Assembly (NCBI RefSeq): GCF_900115545.1
Contig: NZ_FOWV01000005.1
Span: forward strand, 62,001 to 126,000
Direction: 5' to 3'
Length of the DNA stretch: 64,000 bases
From: Ralstonia sp. NFACC01
GTDB taxonomy: Bacteria > Pseudomonadota > Gammaproteobacteria > Burkholderiales > Burkholderiaceae
Below, one piece after another: positions 27,565-35,853 of the stretch. A program made the position numbers and the translations under genes. The notes under the pieces were generated by a model. That model ran no database searches, was not told the DNA's origin, and saw only the letters and a program-made list of their open reading frames with translations. Each line of letters begins with the position of its first letter. Position 1 is the stretch's first letter.

Positions 27565-28677
27565 TCAATGCGCGCTCAACGCACCGGTCAGGGGTGACAG
27601 CGGATTGCTGCCGGAGGTGCCGGCGGCGTTCGTGACGCCACCCAGCGCATTCGTGATCGGGGCGAGCGGGTTGCCGCTACCGGCTGCGCCGCTCAGTGCG
27701 CTCGTGACCGGCGCCAGCGGATTGCTGCCGCCGCCGAGGCCGCCACCGAGCGCGCCCGTGATCGGTGCCAGCGGATTCGTCGAGCCGCCGCTACCGCCAT
27801 TGACCAGGCCACCGGCGCTGGCCACCGTGCCCCCGACGGCGCCGACCACACCGCCCACGTCAGCCGTGAGCGGGTTGCCGCCAGCCGCGCCGACTTGTGC
27901 CCCAGCGCTCTGCAGACCGCCGCCAACCGTGTTGAGCGCACCGGCCAGCGGGCCACCGAGCATCGTTGTGCTGCCGACCGTCTGCGTGCCCTTCACCACC
28001 TGCGACGACAGCGGCACGATCGCGTTGCTGGTCTGCTGCGTGATCTGTTGCACCGGGCCACTCGACGTGCCAATCGTGACGAGCCCGCCAGCACCCTGCA
28101 TCACCTGACCCAGTGCAGACACACCGCTGCCCACCGGCGACGTCACCGGATTCAGCGGCGCCAGCGGGCTGCCGGCGGCACCCAGATCCGAGACGGTTTG
28201 CCCAGCGTTGCCGACCGTCACCCCGGCGGAGCGGATCACGTCACCCGAGCTTTGCACCGTGGTGCCGACCGGGTCGGGCGTCGAGCCGATCTTGCCGAGC
28301 CCATTGCTGATGCCGCCGCCCAATGTTTGGACCGTATTGCCGGCAGACGTGACTGTCGCACCCAGATCCTTCTGCGCCGCCGTGCCGCCGATGACGGGCA
28401 CCGACGCCGTGCCGATCGTCGTGCCAAGGTCGCTGACGGTCTTGCCCGTCTGCGTGACCACGTTGCCGCCACCTCCGGCCACGTTGCCGACCGGCACTGC
28501 ACCTGGGTCGTTGTTGGCCGACGACGAGGGCGTCGTATCACCGTTCGGATTGCCACCCGAAGCGCAACCGGCCAGCGTCAGCACGGCCACAGCGGCCGCT
28601 GCCAACAGCGTGCGCGATGCCGCAACGGCGGACAACGAAGCGGAAGAAGAAGTGTGGAGCGGGTTCTGAATTTTCAT
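27565..28677 (-). CDS. Low-complexity lipoprotein with NPLxPxT repeats (collagen-like annotation type)
   Basis: The 370-residue protein begins with a long signal peptide and a lipobox LTLAGC (C38). The mature part is almost entirely Gly, Ala, Thr, Ser, Val and Asn. The C-terminal 90 residues hold four copies of a motif NPL(A/S)P(I/V/L)T(G/S/N)AL spaced by glycine-rich linkers. A central block (GPVQQITQQTSNAIVPL) is also found in diverged form in the neighbouring lipoprotein at 28810-29607. Similar proteins in this genus are annotated as collagen-like triple-helix proteins, although Gly-X-Y periodicity is poor here. A surface role is likely but unproven. Confidence 0.75.
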   Translation of the reverse strand: MKIQNPLHTSSSASLSAVAASRTLLAAAAVAVLTLAGCASGGNPNGDTTPSSSANNDPGAVPVGNVAGGGGNVVTQTGKTVSDLGTTIGTASVPVIGGTAAQKDLGATVTSAGNTVQTLGGGISNGLGKIGSTPDPVGTTVQSSGDVIRSAGVTVGNAGQTVSDLGAAGSPLAPLNPVTSPVGSGVSALGQVMQGAGGLVTIGTSSGPVQQITQQTSNAIVPLSSQVVKGTQTVGSTTMLGGPLAGALNTVGGGLQSAGAQVGAAGGNPLTADVGGVVGAVGGTVASAGGLVNGGSGGSTNPLAPITGALGGGLGGGSNPLAPVTSALSGAAGSGNPLAPITNALGGVTNAAGTSGSNPLSPLTGALSAH

Positions 28678-28809
28678 GGTGAGTCTCCTTGTAAGCGCGG
28701 CCCGTACCGCGTGTCACCGCCGGGTCAGAAGAACGCGCATCTGGCGTCCAGCGGGTAGCATCCGCCTGCGTTTGCTGTCGAATGCAAAGAAAGTTCTACA
28801 GAGCAGTGG

Positions 28810-29607
28810 CTAGTGATGCGCGCCGGATGTCACACCCGACAGCACACCGCCAACCAATCCGCCCAACGTTGTGCCGACGCTGCCCAATCCCCCCAGCGGA
28901 CCGGTCGTGGCGGTACCGCTACTGCTGACCGCGCCAACCGAGCCGAGCGCACCCGCACCCGGCAATCCCGCCGTGAGCGAACCGACTGCCGTCGTGACCG
29001 GCGACAGCGCACCACCGAGTGCACCGGTCAGCGCACTGCCCGGCGTACCACTCGCGGCAGACGGCGCCGCTGGCGAGACCATCGTCGACAACCCGGTGGT
29101 GAGCGAACCGAGCGCACCGACCGTGTTGCCCAACGTCGACACCAGCGCATCACCCTTGCCGGCCGTCGTGATCGTGCGGCCCTCGCTGCCGAGCGCGCCG
29201 CCCAGCGTCGCCAGCACGTTGCTCACTGGTGCGCCCAGGCCCGTGGTGGCGCCCAGCGTTTGCGTGGCGGAAGTCAGCGTGCTGGTGAGCGGCACGATGG
29301 CGGTGATGGTGGTGGTCGTCACCTGCTCGACAGGGCCGGTCAGCGTCGCGATGGGCGTGCTGCCGGTCGATCCGGTGCTACCCGTTGCATTGCTGCTGTT
29401 GTCGTTCGACCACGTGGGCGAGGTCGATGCAGTGATCGCCGGCTTGGATTGCGAATCGCTACCGCCGCCCAGCGACGTACCCATGTCGCCGCTGCCCGAA
29501 TTCGCGCAGCCGGCCAACACGACGAGCGATGCCGTCGCCAGCACGCACTGCAGAAACACTCCGCGCTTCGGCGGATTCGATTTCGACAAGAACGCTTGAT
29601 CGCGCAT
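28810..29607 (-). CDS. Low-complexity lipoprotein, paralogue of its neighbour
   Basis: The 265-residue protein has an N-terminal basic stretch, a hydrophobic core and a lipobox LVVLAGC (C34). The mature chain is Ser/Thr/Gly-rich and includes GPVEQVTTTTITAIVPL and ATLGGALGSEG. These align with GPVQQITQQTSNAIVPL and NTVGGGLQSAG of the next gene, showing common descent. It lacks the four NPLxPxT repeats. The ATG follows gtggaggcacaag, a strong ribosome site. It is upstream of and codirectional with its paralogue, with a 132-base gap. It is probably anchored in the outer membrane; the function is unknown. Confidence 0.72.
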   Translation of the reverse strand: MRDQAFLSKSNPPKRGVFLQCVLATASLVVLAGCANSGSGDMGTSLGGGSDSQSKPAITASTSPTWSNDNSSNATGSTGSTGSTPIATLTGPVEQVTTTTITAIVPLTSTLTSATQTLGATTGLGAPVSNVLATLGGALGSEGRTITTAGKGDALVSTLGNTVGALGSLTTGLSTMVSPAAPSAASGTPGSALTGALGGALSPVTTAVGSLTAGLPGAGALGSVGAVSSSGTATTGPLGGLGSVGTTLGGLVGGVLSGVTSGAHH

Positions 29608-29682
29608 CTTGTGCCTCCACTACTCAGAACAGAACGCTTGTGTTGGACCCCTTCTGTCGTGCGCTCTTTGCTCGTCGGGTTT

Positions 29683-29749
29683 GTCGTCGCCAGGCTGTGG
29701 GGTTGGCGACGACCTCCCTGTCTTGTCACGGGCCACGCGCTGGTCCGTG
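29683..29749. repeat. Two adjacent inverted repeats upstream of the paralogous lipoprotein gene
   Basis: The first is perfect: GTCGTCGCCA (29683-29692) with TGGCGACGAC (29704-29713) around an 11-base loop. The second pairs cacgggcca (29727-29735) with tggtccgtg (29741-29749), with one mismatch. They lie 76-142 bases before the start of the leftward lipoprotein gene at 29607 and could form paired hairpins in its leader. Confidence 0.5.
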
Positions 29750-30738
29750 CCACACCGCGCGATCGATGCCGTGCTCATGTGGTGAGCGGATCGTGAAGTG
29801 AAACCGAATGGCATGACAATCAGCGCCAACCTGACACCCGGATATGCGGTTGCAGCAATTCGCGAACATGATTCCGAATAAAACGCCACGGCACGCCATT
29901 CTTCGGGCAACAACCCCGCAGCAAAATTGGCCTCTAGATTGCCGTAGAACAATCCTTCTATCGTCGTAAAACAGCGTCGTTTCAAACGCGATTGCGTGAA
30001 GTTTTCAGCGGTTGCTGAGCAGGGTTTTCCCGCGATCGACGTTCGGATGAGCGTCGTGCGGGCCGCGCTGTCGAGGCCATGCGCGCACGCAATTCAGCAT
30101 CGTCACGATCCGATGTCAGCGTCGCATGCATCGACATCCATCCCGCGTGCGCGGATCGATGTCGCGCTCATGCATGCGTCGATGCTTCGGCCCATCGCAG
30201 CGACCTCGCGCATCGGATGCGCGGCACGCGATTTGCGGGTGCTGCACGCATGCAGTTGGTCTTCGCAATCGCATCGACATCGCGCGGTGCCGATCGAAGG
30301 TGAGCGCGATGTGTCAGCAGCGTCGATCGACATGCTCCGCACGTCGATATGCACGCGTCGATCGCACCGATCGCACGCGTATGGACGTGTTGAGTGCGAA
30401 AAATTCGCGCGCGTTGTCGCATCTACGCATCGTTTTTTTCGACGCGCATCGCGCAGCTCGCACGTCGTCGCGCACGACGCTGCCGAATGCGCACGAGCCG
30501 CGTGCGCGCGTTCACGATGCATGCGTGCACAACATCGTGTGTTGCTGTAAACCAGCATGAACACTGGGTTTGCGGGACGCGTGTGTCAACGTGGAGCAAC
30601 GTCGCAACGTGATGTCACGACGCAAGAAAATGCGCATTCGCGACAGCGATCTGCGCGCATGCGCGATGCGAATCGCAGCGACGCACAGACGCAGCGCAAT
30701 CCTTCACCAAAACTCGCCGCGCTTTTTGCATAAATCTC

Positions 30739-30767
30739 TTAACATCACCGCGCAAACGAATTATGAT
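30739..30767 (+). promoter_or_regulatory. Strong sigma-70-like promoter candidate in the gene-poor region
   Basis: The -35 TTAACA (30739-30744) and -10 TATGAT (30762-30767) each match the consensus at five of six positions and are separated by exactly 17 bases. Initiation would fall near 30774 and run rightward, about 575 bases before the histone H1-like ATG. It either gives that gene a long leader or drives an unrecognised transcript. Confidence 0.55.
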
Positions 30768-31346
30768 TCGCCTTGACAAGACGTTGACTTCGATGCAAGG
30801 AAGCTTCGCGCGATCAACGACGATGAAGTTCCAAGCGGCAAGTGAAAGGTAGTCGAGGAGCGTAACCACTTTGATGCACGCCACGCCGACAGGGCTGTTC
30901 GAACTCGGTGCCGTCTCTGCGATCCCCCCGTCGGGATGGGCGTACTACCCCCAAAAGAAAACGCGCGCTCTCCAGTTTTTCGCTGTCCGCAAAGTCACGC
31001 TGCACGCGGCTTTGCGGTCCACGCAGCGATTCGCGCAAGATCAGATTTCGACCGGTGTGGCCACGATGCCCCGGTCCTCTCAATTGATGAAGACTCGCCG
31101 GATGCAATCTGTCTGGCCGACTGCGGTTGCGCTTGTGCGCGCGACCGAGGCGTGCAACTTGCTGCGTGTGTTTGCCGCGCAAGGCGCAGATCTTCCTACC
31201 GAATTCATTAGCGTGCGACTGCCGTTGGGTGGTGCGCCGATGAATCGCTCGCTCGGTTGGTCTGGCGATGCCAATGCATCGTGGGATCGGACCGGTCGGG
31301 TTGCTCAATCTCGATAGTTCGATACCCAATCTTGAAGGAGTTTCCC

Positions 31347-31937
31347 ATGGCAACTGCTGCTAAGAAGAAACCGGCCGCCAAGGCCCCGGCCAAGAAGGCC
31401 GCTGCAAAGAAGGCTCCGGCCGCCAAGAAGGCTGCTGCGAAGAAGGCCGCTCCGGCCGCTAAGAAGGCTCCGGCCAAGAAGGTTGCAGCTAAGAAGGTCG
31501 CTGCCAAGAAGGCACCGGCCAAGAAGGCCGCAGTGAAGAAGGTTGCAGCCAAGAAGGCTCCGGCCAAGAAAGCTGCAGTGAAGAAGGTTGCCGCCAAGAA
31601 GGCTCCGGCCAAGAAAGCCGCAGTGAAGAAGGTTGCCGCCAAGAAAGCTCCGGCTGCGAAGAAGGCTGCTGCTAAGCCTGCTGCGAAGAAGGCTGCCGCC
31701 AAGAAGGCTCCGGCCGCGAAGAAGGCTGCTGCTAAGCCTGCTGCGAAGAAGGCTGCCGCCAAGAAGGCCCCGGCTGCGAAGAAGGCTGCTGCCAAGCCTG
31801 CTGCGAAGAAGGCCCCCGCGAAGAAGGCTGTTGCCAAGCCCGCTGCTGCTCCGGCCGCTGCACCTGCTGCACCTGCTGCCAAGACCGCGCTGAACCCGGC
31901 TGCGGCATGGCCGTTCCCGACCGGCAACCGTCCGTAA
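31347..31937 (+). CDS. Histone H1-like lysine/alanine-rich DNA-binding protein
   Basis: The 196-residue protein is built almost wholly of Lys, Ala, Pro and Val in repeats such as [15 protein letters not shown] and [20 protein letters not shown]. This matches the C-terminal tail of eukaryotic H1 and bacterial HctB/AlgP-like proteins. It should bind DNA non-specifically and help compact the nucleoid. A short non-repetitive C-terminus, [16 protein letters not shown], is a recognisable tail in Burkholderiales homologues. The ATG at 31347 follows cttgaaggagtttccc. Repeat number probably varies between strains because the DNA is itself repetitive (triplet and 27-30-base units). A terminator follows about 105 bases downstream. 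Confidence 0.92.
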   Translation: MATAAKKKPAAKAPAKKAAAKKAPAAKKAAAKKAAPAAKKAPAKKVAAKKVAAKKAPAKKAAVKKVAAKKAPAKKAAVKKVAAKKAPAKKAAVKKVAAKKAPAAKKAAAKPAAKKAAAKKAPAAKKAAAKPAAKKAAAKKAPAAKKAAAKPAAKKAPAKKAVAKPAAAPAAAPAAPAAKTALNPAAAWPFPTGNRP

Positions 31938-32042
31938 GCCATTCTTACGACGGTGATCCTCCGGGACCACAGCGGCGCGCAGGTCGCGCCCACCTGATCG
32001 GATACTGCGTATCCGGTCCGCAAGACCTCAGTGTCTTGCACC

Positions 32043-32079
32043 GCCCGCCGATCGGCTCACGCCCCGGCGGGCTTTTTCT
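32043..32079 (+). terminator. Terminator of the histone-like gene
   Basis: The stem gcccgccg (32043-32050) pairs with cggcgggc (32065-32072) around a 14-base loop, followed directly by ttttt. It lies about 105 bases downstream of the histone-like stop codon. Confidence 0.8.
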
Positions 32080-32113
32080 TGCCCGAGCGTCGCGCATACG
32101 TTTCTCGCGGGTA

Positions 32114-32147
32114 TAAAAAAACCGCACCGGCGCGATGCCGATGCGGT
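32114..32147 (-). terminator. Terminator of the glycine-zipper lipoprotein gene
   Basis: Read on the minus strand, accgcatcggc pairs with gccggtgcggt (plus-strand arms 32121-32131 and 32137-32147) around a 5-base loop. It is followed by a run of seven T. It ends the leftward gene at 32190-32657. Confidence 0.85.
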
Positions 32148-32189
32148 GTTTCCGATAAACCCCTCGGCCTATCGGCCCGGCGTTGTCGA

Positions 32190-32657
32190 TCAGTGCGTGA
32201 CGCGCGTCACGCCACCCGATGAGAGCAAGCGCACGCGCTCACCAGGGCGGAAGGCCTCGTCGGCGTCTTGCGTGATGGCGCGGTACTCGCCGTTGTCGAG
32301 CTTGACCGTGATTTCCAGGCCCGGACGCTTGTTCATCTGACCCTCCAGCGCGCTGCCTGCAACGCCACCGAGAATCGCACCGAGCACACCCGCCGCCACC
32401 GAGCCGTTGCCGCGCCCGATGGCTGCTGCCGAACCGATGCCGCCGATCGCGCCGCCGGCAATGGTGCCAACCCCAGTCTGCTCACGGTCGATCACGACAT
32501 TGCGCACGGAATCTACCGTACCGAAGCGCACGGTCTGCTCGCGCTGCGCCTGACCGGAGGTGTAAGCGCTGTTGGAATTGGTGCCCATGGCGCAGCCTTG
32601 CAGGCCAAGGGCGGCGACCAGCAGAGTCGCGGCGCCGATGCGATAGATGGGTTTCAT
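32190..32657 (-). CDS. Outer-membrane lipoprotein with glycine-zipper domain (SlyB-like)
   Basis: The 155-residue protein has a signal peptide with lipobox GLQGC (C22). A glycine-zipper region lies at about residues 64-110: AGGAIGGIGSAAAIGRG followed by GVLGAILGGVAGSALEG. A small C-terminal beta domain ends FRPGERVRLLSSGGVTRV. This matches the SlyB/17-kDa surface antigen group, which sits in the outer membrane and supports envelope integrity. It is a single gene with its own terminator; the PfkB-family gene upstream ends nine bases before its start, so cotranscription is likely. Confidence 0.9.
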   Translation of the reverse strand: MKPIYRIGAATLLVAALGLQGCAMGTNSNSAYTSGQAQREQTVRFGTVDSVRNVVIDREQTGVGTIAGGAIGGIGSAAAIGRGNGSVAAGVLGAILGGVAGSALEGQMNKRPGLEITVKLDNGEYRAITQDADEAFRPGERVRLLSSGGVTRVTH

Positions 32658-32666
32658 GTTGATTCC

Positions 32667-33602
32667 TTATTGATACCGGTACCCGAAAGCGGATTCAAAG
32701 CGCCGGGCAATCTCGTCGACGGGCAGGCCGTGATTCTGCGGGCCTTGGCAAGCGATCTTGAGTGAGCCCATGAGGCTGGCGAGGCGGCCGGTGGTGTCCC
32801 AGTCCAGACCGTTCTCGATGCCATAGAGCAGGCCGCCGCGGAACGCGTCGCCGCAACCGGTCGGGTCGACCACACGTTCGGCCGGCACGACCGGAATTGT
32901 GTACTGCTTGCCGCCGGCGTAAATCTCCGCCCCTTCTTCCCCGCACGTGACGATGTAAGCCTCGACGCGCTGCGCAAGTTCTGCCGCACTGTAGCCCGTG
33001 CGTGACAGCATGACCTGCGCTTCGTAGTCATTGACCACCACGTAGCTGGCGAGTTCAACGAAGTGGCGGAGGTCGGCGCCGTCAAACAGCGGCATTGCCT
33101 GGCCCAAATCGAAGATGAAAGGCACGCCGGATTCGGCAAATTGCGTCGCGTGGTGCAGCATGCCTTCGCGGCTGTCGGGGCCAACGAGGCCGAGCCTGGC
33201 CGGCAGCGCATTCTTGACCGAATTGATGCTCGAATGGCTCATCGCGCCGGGGTGGAACGCGGTGATCTGGTTGTTGTCGAGATCGGTCGTGATCATCGCT
33301 TGCGCGGTGAACGTGTCCAGCACCTCCGTGATATGCGCCGTCGAGATGCCGAGCTTCTTCAGGTAGTCCAGGTAGGGGCCTGCGTCCTGGCCGACCGTGC
33401 CCATGATGATGGGCTCGCCGCCGAGCATCTTCAGCGTATAGGCGATGTTGCCTGCGCAGCCACCGAACTCCCGGCGCATGGTCGGCACCAGAAAGGAGAC
33501 GTTCAGGATGTGGATCTTGTCGGGCAGGATGTGTTCGCGGAAGTGTCCGTCGAACGTCATGATGGTGTCGTAGGCAACCGAGCCGCAGATCACGCTGGCC
33601 AT
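32667..33602 (-). CDS. PfkB-family carbohydrate/nucleoside kinase (adenosine kinase-like)
   Basis: This 311-residue ribokinase-fold enzyme phosphorylates a sugar or nucleoside with ATP. The PfkB signature DPTGCGDAFRGG (residues 246-257) has catalytic base D252. The N-terminal substrate region includes REFGGCAGNIAYTLKMLGG (45-63). It resembles proteins annotated as adenosine kinase in betaproteobacteria, but ribokinase-type substrates cannot be excluded. The start at 33602 (MASVICGSVA) is preferred to one eight codons upstream. It lies between tpx and the SlyB-like gene on the same strand. Confidence 0.88.
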   Translation of the reverse strand: MASVICGSVAYDTIMTFDGHFREHILPDKIHILNVSFLVPTMRREFGGCAGNIAYTLKMLGGEPIIMGTVGQDAGPYLDYLKKLGISTAHITEVLDTFTAQAMITTDLDNNQITAFHPGAMSHSSINSVKNALPARLGLVGPDSREGMLHHATQFAESGVPFIFDLGQAMPLFDGADLRHFVELASYVVVNDYEAQVMLSRTGYSAAELAQRVEAYIVTCGEEGAEIYAGGKQYTIPVVPAERVVDPTGCGDAFRGGLLYGIENGLDWDTTGRLASLMGSLKIACQGPQNHGLPVDEIARRFESAFGYRYQ

Positions 33603-33622
33603 ATTGAAGCACTCCAGATATG

Positions 33623-33677
33623 ACACGGCCGCCCAGTGGACGGCCGTGTGATGAACGAGAGACCGGAAGCCGGTCTC
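33623..33677. terminator. Paired hairpins between tpx and the PfkB-family gene
   Basis: Two perfect stems occur in tandem: acacggccg with cggccgtgt (33623-33631, 33641-33649) and gagaccgg with ccggtctc (33659-33666, 33670-33677). Neither is followed by a T-run on either strand. They may act as a weak or factor-dependent terminator, or stabilise the mRNA end of tpx. Confidence 0.4.
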
Positions 33678-33694
33678 GATGCACTCAGTTCAGC

Positions 33695-34195
33695 TTACTT
33701 CAGCGCAGCCAGGGCAGCGTCGTAGTTCGGCTCGTCCTTGATCTCGGGCACGAGTTGCGAATACAGGACGTTGTCGTTGGCGTCGAGCACAACCACGGCA
33801 CGCGCGGTCACGCCAGCCAGCGGGCCCGACGTGATGTCGACGCCGTAGGCTTGCTTGAAACCCTTGTCGCGGAAGGTCGACAGCGGCTTCACATTCGCGA
33901 TGCCTTCGGTGGTGCAGAAGCGGCCGGCCGCGAACGGCAGGTCAGCAGAGATGGAGAGCACGACGGTGTTGTCCAGCTTGGCGGCGGCTTCGTTGAACTT
34001 GCGCGTGGAGGTGGCGCACACCGGGGTGTCCAGGCTCGGCACGATGTTCAGAACCTTGCGCTTGCCGGCAAAGTCAGCGAGCGAGACGTCCTTCAGGTCT
34101 GCGCCGACCAGCGTGAATGCCGGGGCCTTCGAGCCTGCGGTCGGGAATTGGCCGCCGACTTCGATCGGGTTGCCGCCAAGGGTCACGTTTGCCAT
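33695..34195 (-). CDS. tpx: Thiol peroxidase Tpx
   Basis: This atypical 2-Cys peroxiredoxin reduces hydrogen and lipid peroxides with thioredoxin. The peroxidatic cysteine is C60 in [11 protein letters not shown] and the resolving cysteine is C94 in GRFCTTEG, matching C61/C95 of the E. coli enzyme. The 166-residue length and C-terminal [12 protein letters not shown] are typical. No signal peptide is seen. It has a good ribosome site (aaaggaagga before the ATG). A 12-base inverted repeat in its upstream gap might be regulatory. Confidence 0.96.
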   Translation of the reverse strand: MANVTLGGNPIEVGGQFPTAGSKAPAFTLVGADLKDVSLADFAGKRKVLNIVPSLDTPVCATSTRKFNEAAAKLDNTVVLSISADLPFAAGRFCTTEGIANVKPLSTFRDKGFKQAYGVDITSGPLAGVTARAVVVLDANDNVLYSQLVPEIKDEPNYDAALAALK

Positions 34196-34232
34196 GGTGT
34201 TACTCCTTCCTTTGATGCGTGTTGGGGAAAAG

Positions 34233-34295
34233 CCGCTAACAAGACCGTGCTTGCATCTGCGTCGCCGCGCCAGGCCGGCAAGATCTTGTTAGCGG
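34233..34295. repeat. Perfect 12-base inverted repeat upstream of tpx
   Basis: CCGCTAACAAGA (34233-34244) and TCTTGTTAGCGG (34284-34295) are exact reverse complements separated by 39 bases. They lie between the stop of the zinc-ribbon gene at 34315 and the tpx start at 34195, both leftward. The element could form a stem in the tpx leader or bind a regulator. Confidence 0.6.
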
Positions 34296-34314
34296 TCTAA
34301 GCCAGGGTGAAAAC

Positions 34315-35757
34315 TCAGGGGTAAAAAATCAGGACCCGGTAGTTGGCCGTCGGGCGCTGGGACTGGAATCGTACCCGAATCGGTAGTTCGGCGCGGGCGG
34401 GCAGCCCTGACTTGCTGTATGCACTGTCGCTCGGGTTGAGGTAGTCGCTCGGCAGCAGCGCACGGCGCGAGAGCAGTTGATCCTGCAGGTCGGTTGTTAC
34501 CAGCTCGATGGCCGGCAGGGCGATGGGGCCGCCGGCGCGGTTGCGCAACGTAGCCGTCAGCACGTACTGGTCGGATGCATCGCCTTCTTGACGTTGCAGT
34601 TGCGACGATTCGATCTGCAACGCATCGAGATCACGCGGCGGCGCGATCGTGCAGCGCAGTGGCTGGCACAGGGCTTCCAACATCGGGCGTGTGGACGGCG
34701 CGCGGCGCGCGATCTCGGCGCGGGCGAGGAAGAGCATCTGCGCTACCGCCAACACCGTCAGCAAGCCGATCGCGATGCGAGCGAGGGCACGGCGTCCGGT
34801 CGTTTTGCGCGCCTGCTCGCGAGCCTGCGCGGCACGCAGAAAATCCAGCGTTGCGGCAGAGACACCATGATTCGGTCCACGCACCTTGCGCGGGGCGCCG
34901 GTCAGCGTGCGTTGCGGCGTCGGGCCGGTCGGCTCGGCTTGCGTGCGACGTGCGTGACCATGGCGGCGCGGCACCGGCGCAAAAAGCGTGTGCGGATCGG
35001 TTTCGTGGCGCATCCAGACCGAATCATGCTTCTCGGCCTCCGGCTTCGGGGATGTGGCGGCTGACGGCGCCGAAGCGGTCGCTGAGAGAGTCGCCGTGGG
35101 CGCGATGGCCGGCTCTACCGGCAGGTCTGCCGACGGCTGCTTGGGCACGGCGGCGGCGAATGCGTCTTCCTCGTCATCAAGGTCGCGGATGGGCGGCAGA
35201 CCGTGGAACGGATCGGTGGGAGAGGCGGAGGCGGCAGGCGGTTCGGGTTGCGCTGCCTGCTGCGCGGGCTCGGCGGCAGGCTCGGCAGCGTGCTCGATCG
35301 GCGCCTCGTCCGGTAGCGGGCGCGTGTCCGGCGCGGTCGATCGTATGTCGGGCACGGGTGTTGCGCCTTCAACTTCCCCCAGATGCACTTCGGCAACGTC
35401 TTCTTCCGGAACGTCTTCTTCCCAGATCAGCGTCATGCCGAAGCCGTGGTCGTCCTCTGCAGCGGGAGGTGCTACGGACGCTTCGGGTTCAGGGGCGACG
35501 GGCGGCGCAAGTGGCGCTACGCGAGCGGCGGGTTCGGGCGATTGCGTAGGCTGCGGTGCTTCGGGGGCCGATGCCGGAGGCGTGGCTATGGCGCCCAATT
35601 CGATCAGATGATCGCGGCCATCGAAGACGTGATTGCAGCGGCCGCAACGGACGAGGCCGCCGCGCAGCCGAAGCTGATCGGCGACAACGCGGAATGCGGT
35701 CTGGCAGTTGGGGCAGCGGGCGGCCAAACGTGGCGCAGCTTGTGGCGCAGTTGCCAT
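34315..35757 (-). CDS. Zinc-ribbon and DUF3426 membrane protein
   Basis: The 480-residue protein starts with an MJ0042-type zinc ribbon: C15-x2-C18 (CPNCQTAF) and C38-x2-C41 (CGRCNHVFDG). A long acidic, Pro/Ala-rich linker follows, then one transmembrane helix near residue 330 (IAIGLLTVLAVAQMLFLA). The C-terminal DUF3426 domain ends RPTANYRVLIFYP and should be periplasmic. Such proteins are conserved next to prmA in Burkholderiales; no function is established, though the layout suggests a cytoplasm-to-periplasm link. It lies about 100 bases downstream of prmA in the acc-prmA run. Confidence 0.85.
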   Translation of the reverse strand: MATAPQAAPRLAARCPNCQTAFRVVADQLRLRGGLVRCGRCNHVFDGRDHLIELGAIATPPASAPEAPQPTQSPEPAARVAPLAPPVAPEPEASVAPPAAEDDHGFGMTLIWEEDVPEEDVAEVHLGEVEGATPVPDIRSTAPDTRPLPDEAPIEHAAEPAAEPAQQAAQPEPPAASASPTDPFHGLPPIRDLDDEEDAFAAAVPKQPSADLPVEPAIAPTATLSATASAPSAATSPKPEAEKHDSVWMRHETDPHTLFAPVPRRHGHARRTQAEPTGPTPQRTLTGAPRKVRGPNHGVSAATLDFLRAAQAREQARKTTGRRALARIAIGLLTVLAVAQMLFLARAEIARRAPSTRPMLEALCQPLRCTIAPPRDLDALQIESSQLQRQEGDASDQYVLTATLRNRAGGPIALPAIELVTTDLQDQLLSRRALLPSDYLNPSDSAYSKSGLPARAELPIRVRFQSQRPTANYRVLIFYP

Positions 35758-35853
35758 GCGGGACGAGGAGAAAAAAGCCGACCGCGCGAGTATTGCAGAC
35801 AGCGGCGCCAGCGTCGACCTTTGCAGGCGACACTGGCGCGCAATACCTTGAAA

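Larger units (their letters stand above)
29608..31346. other. Gene-poor region of about 1.7 kb upstream of the histone-like gene
   Basis: No convincing protein gene was found. ORFs exist (for example 29996-30550 plus and 30874-31317 plus), but their products are Arg/Ser/His-rich and resemble no family. Base composition departs from the rest of the window. The interval 30000-30560 is crowded with gcatg, cgatc and catcg words, and 30560-30870 is clearly more A+T-rich. Two inverted repeats lie at 29683-29749 and a good promoter at 30739-30767. A decayed gene, a long leader or a non-coding transcript are all possible. Confidence 0.6.

Noticed and set aside
29996-30550. Protein gene of 184 residues in the gene-poor region
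   Set aside because: The product is Arg/Ser/His-rich without hydrophobic core pattern, several frames are equally open, and no good ribosome site precedes the GTG.
30874-31317. Protein gene of about 147 residues before the histone-like gene
   Set aside because: It has a possible ribosome site and promoter, but the sequence resembles no family and an equally long ORF exists on the other strand, so it is kept only as an open question.
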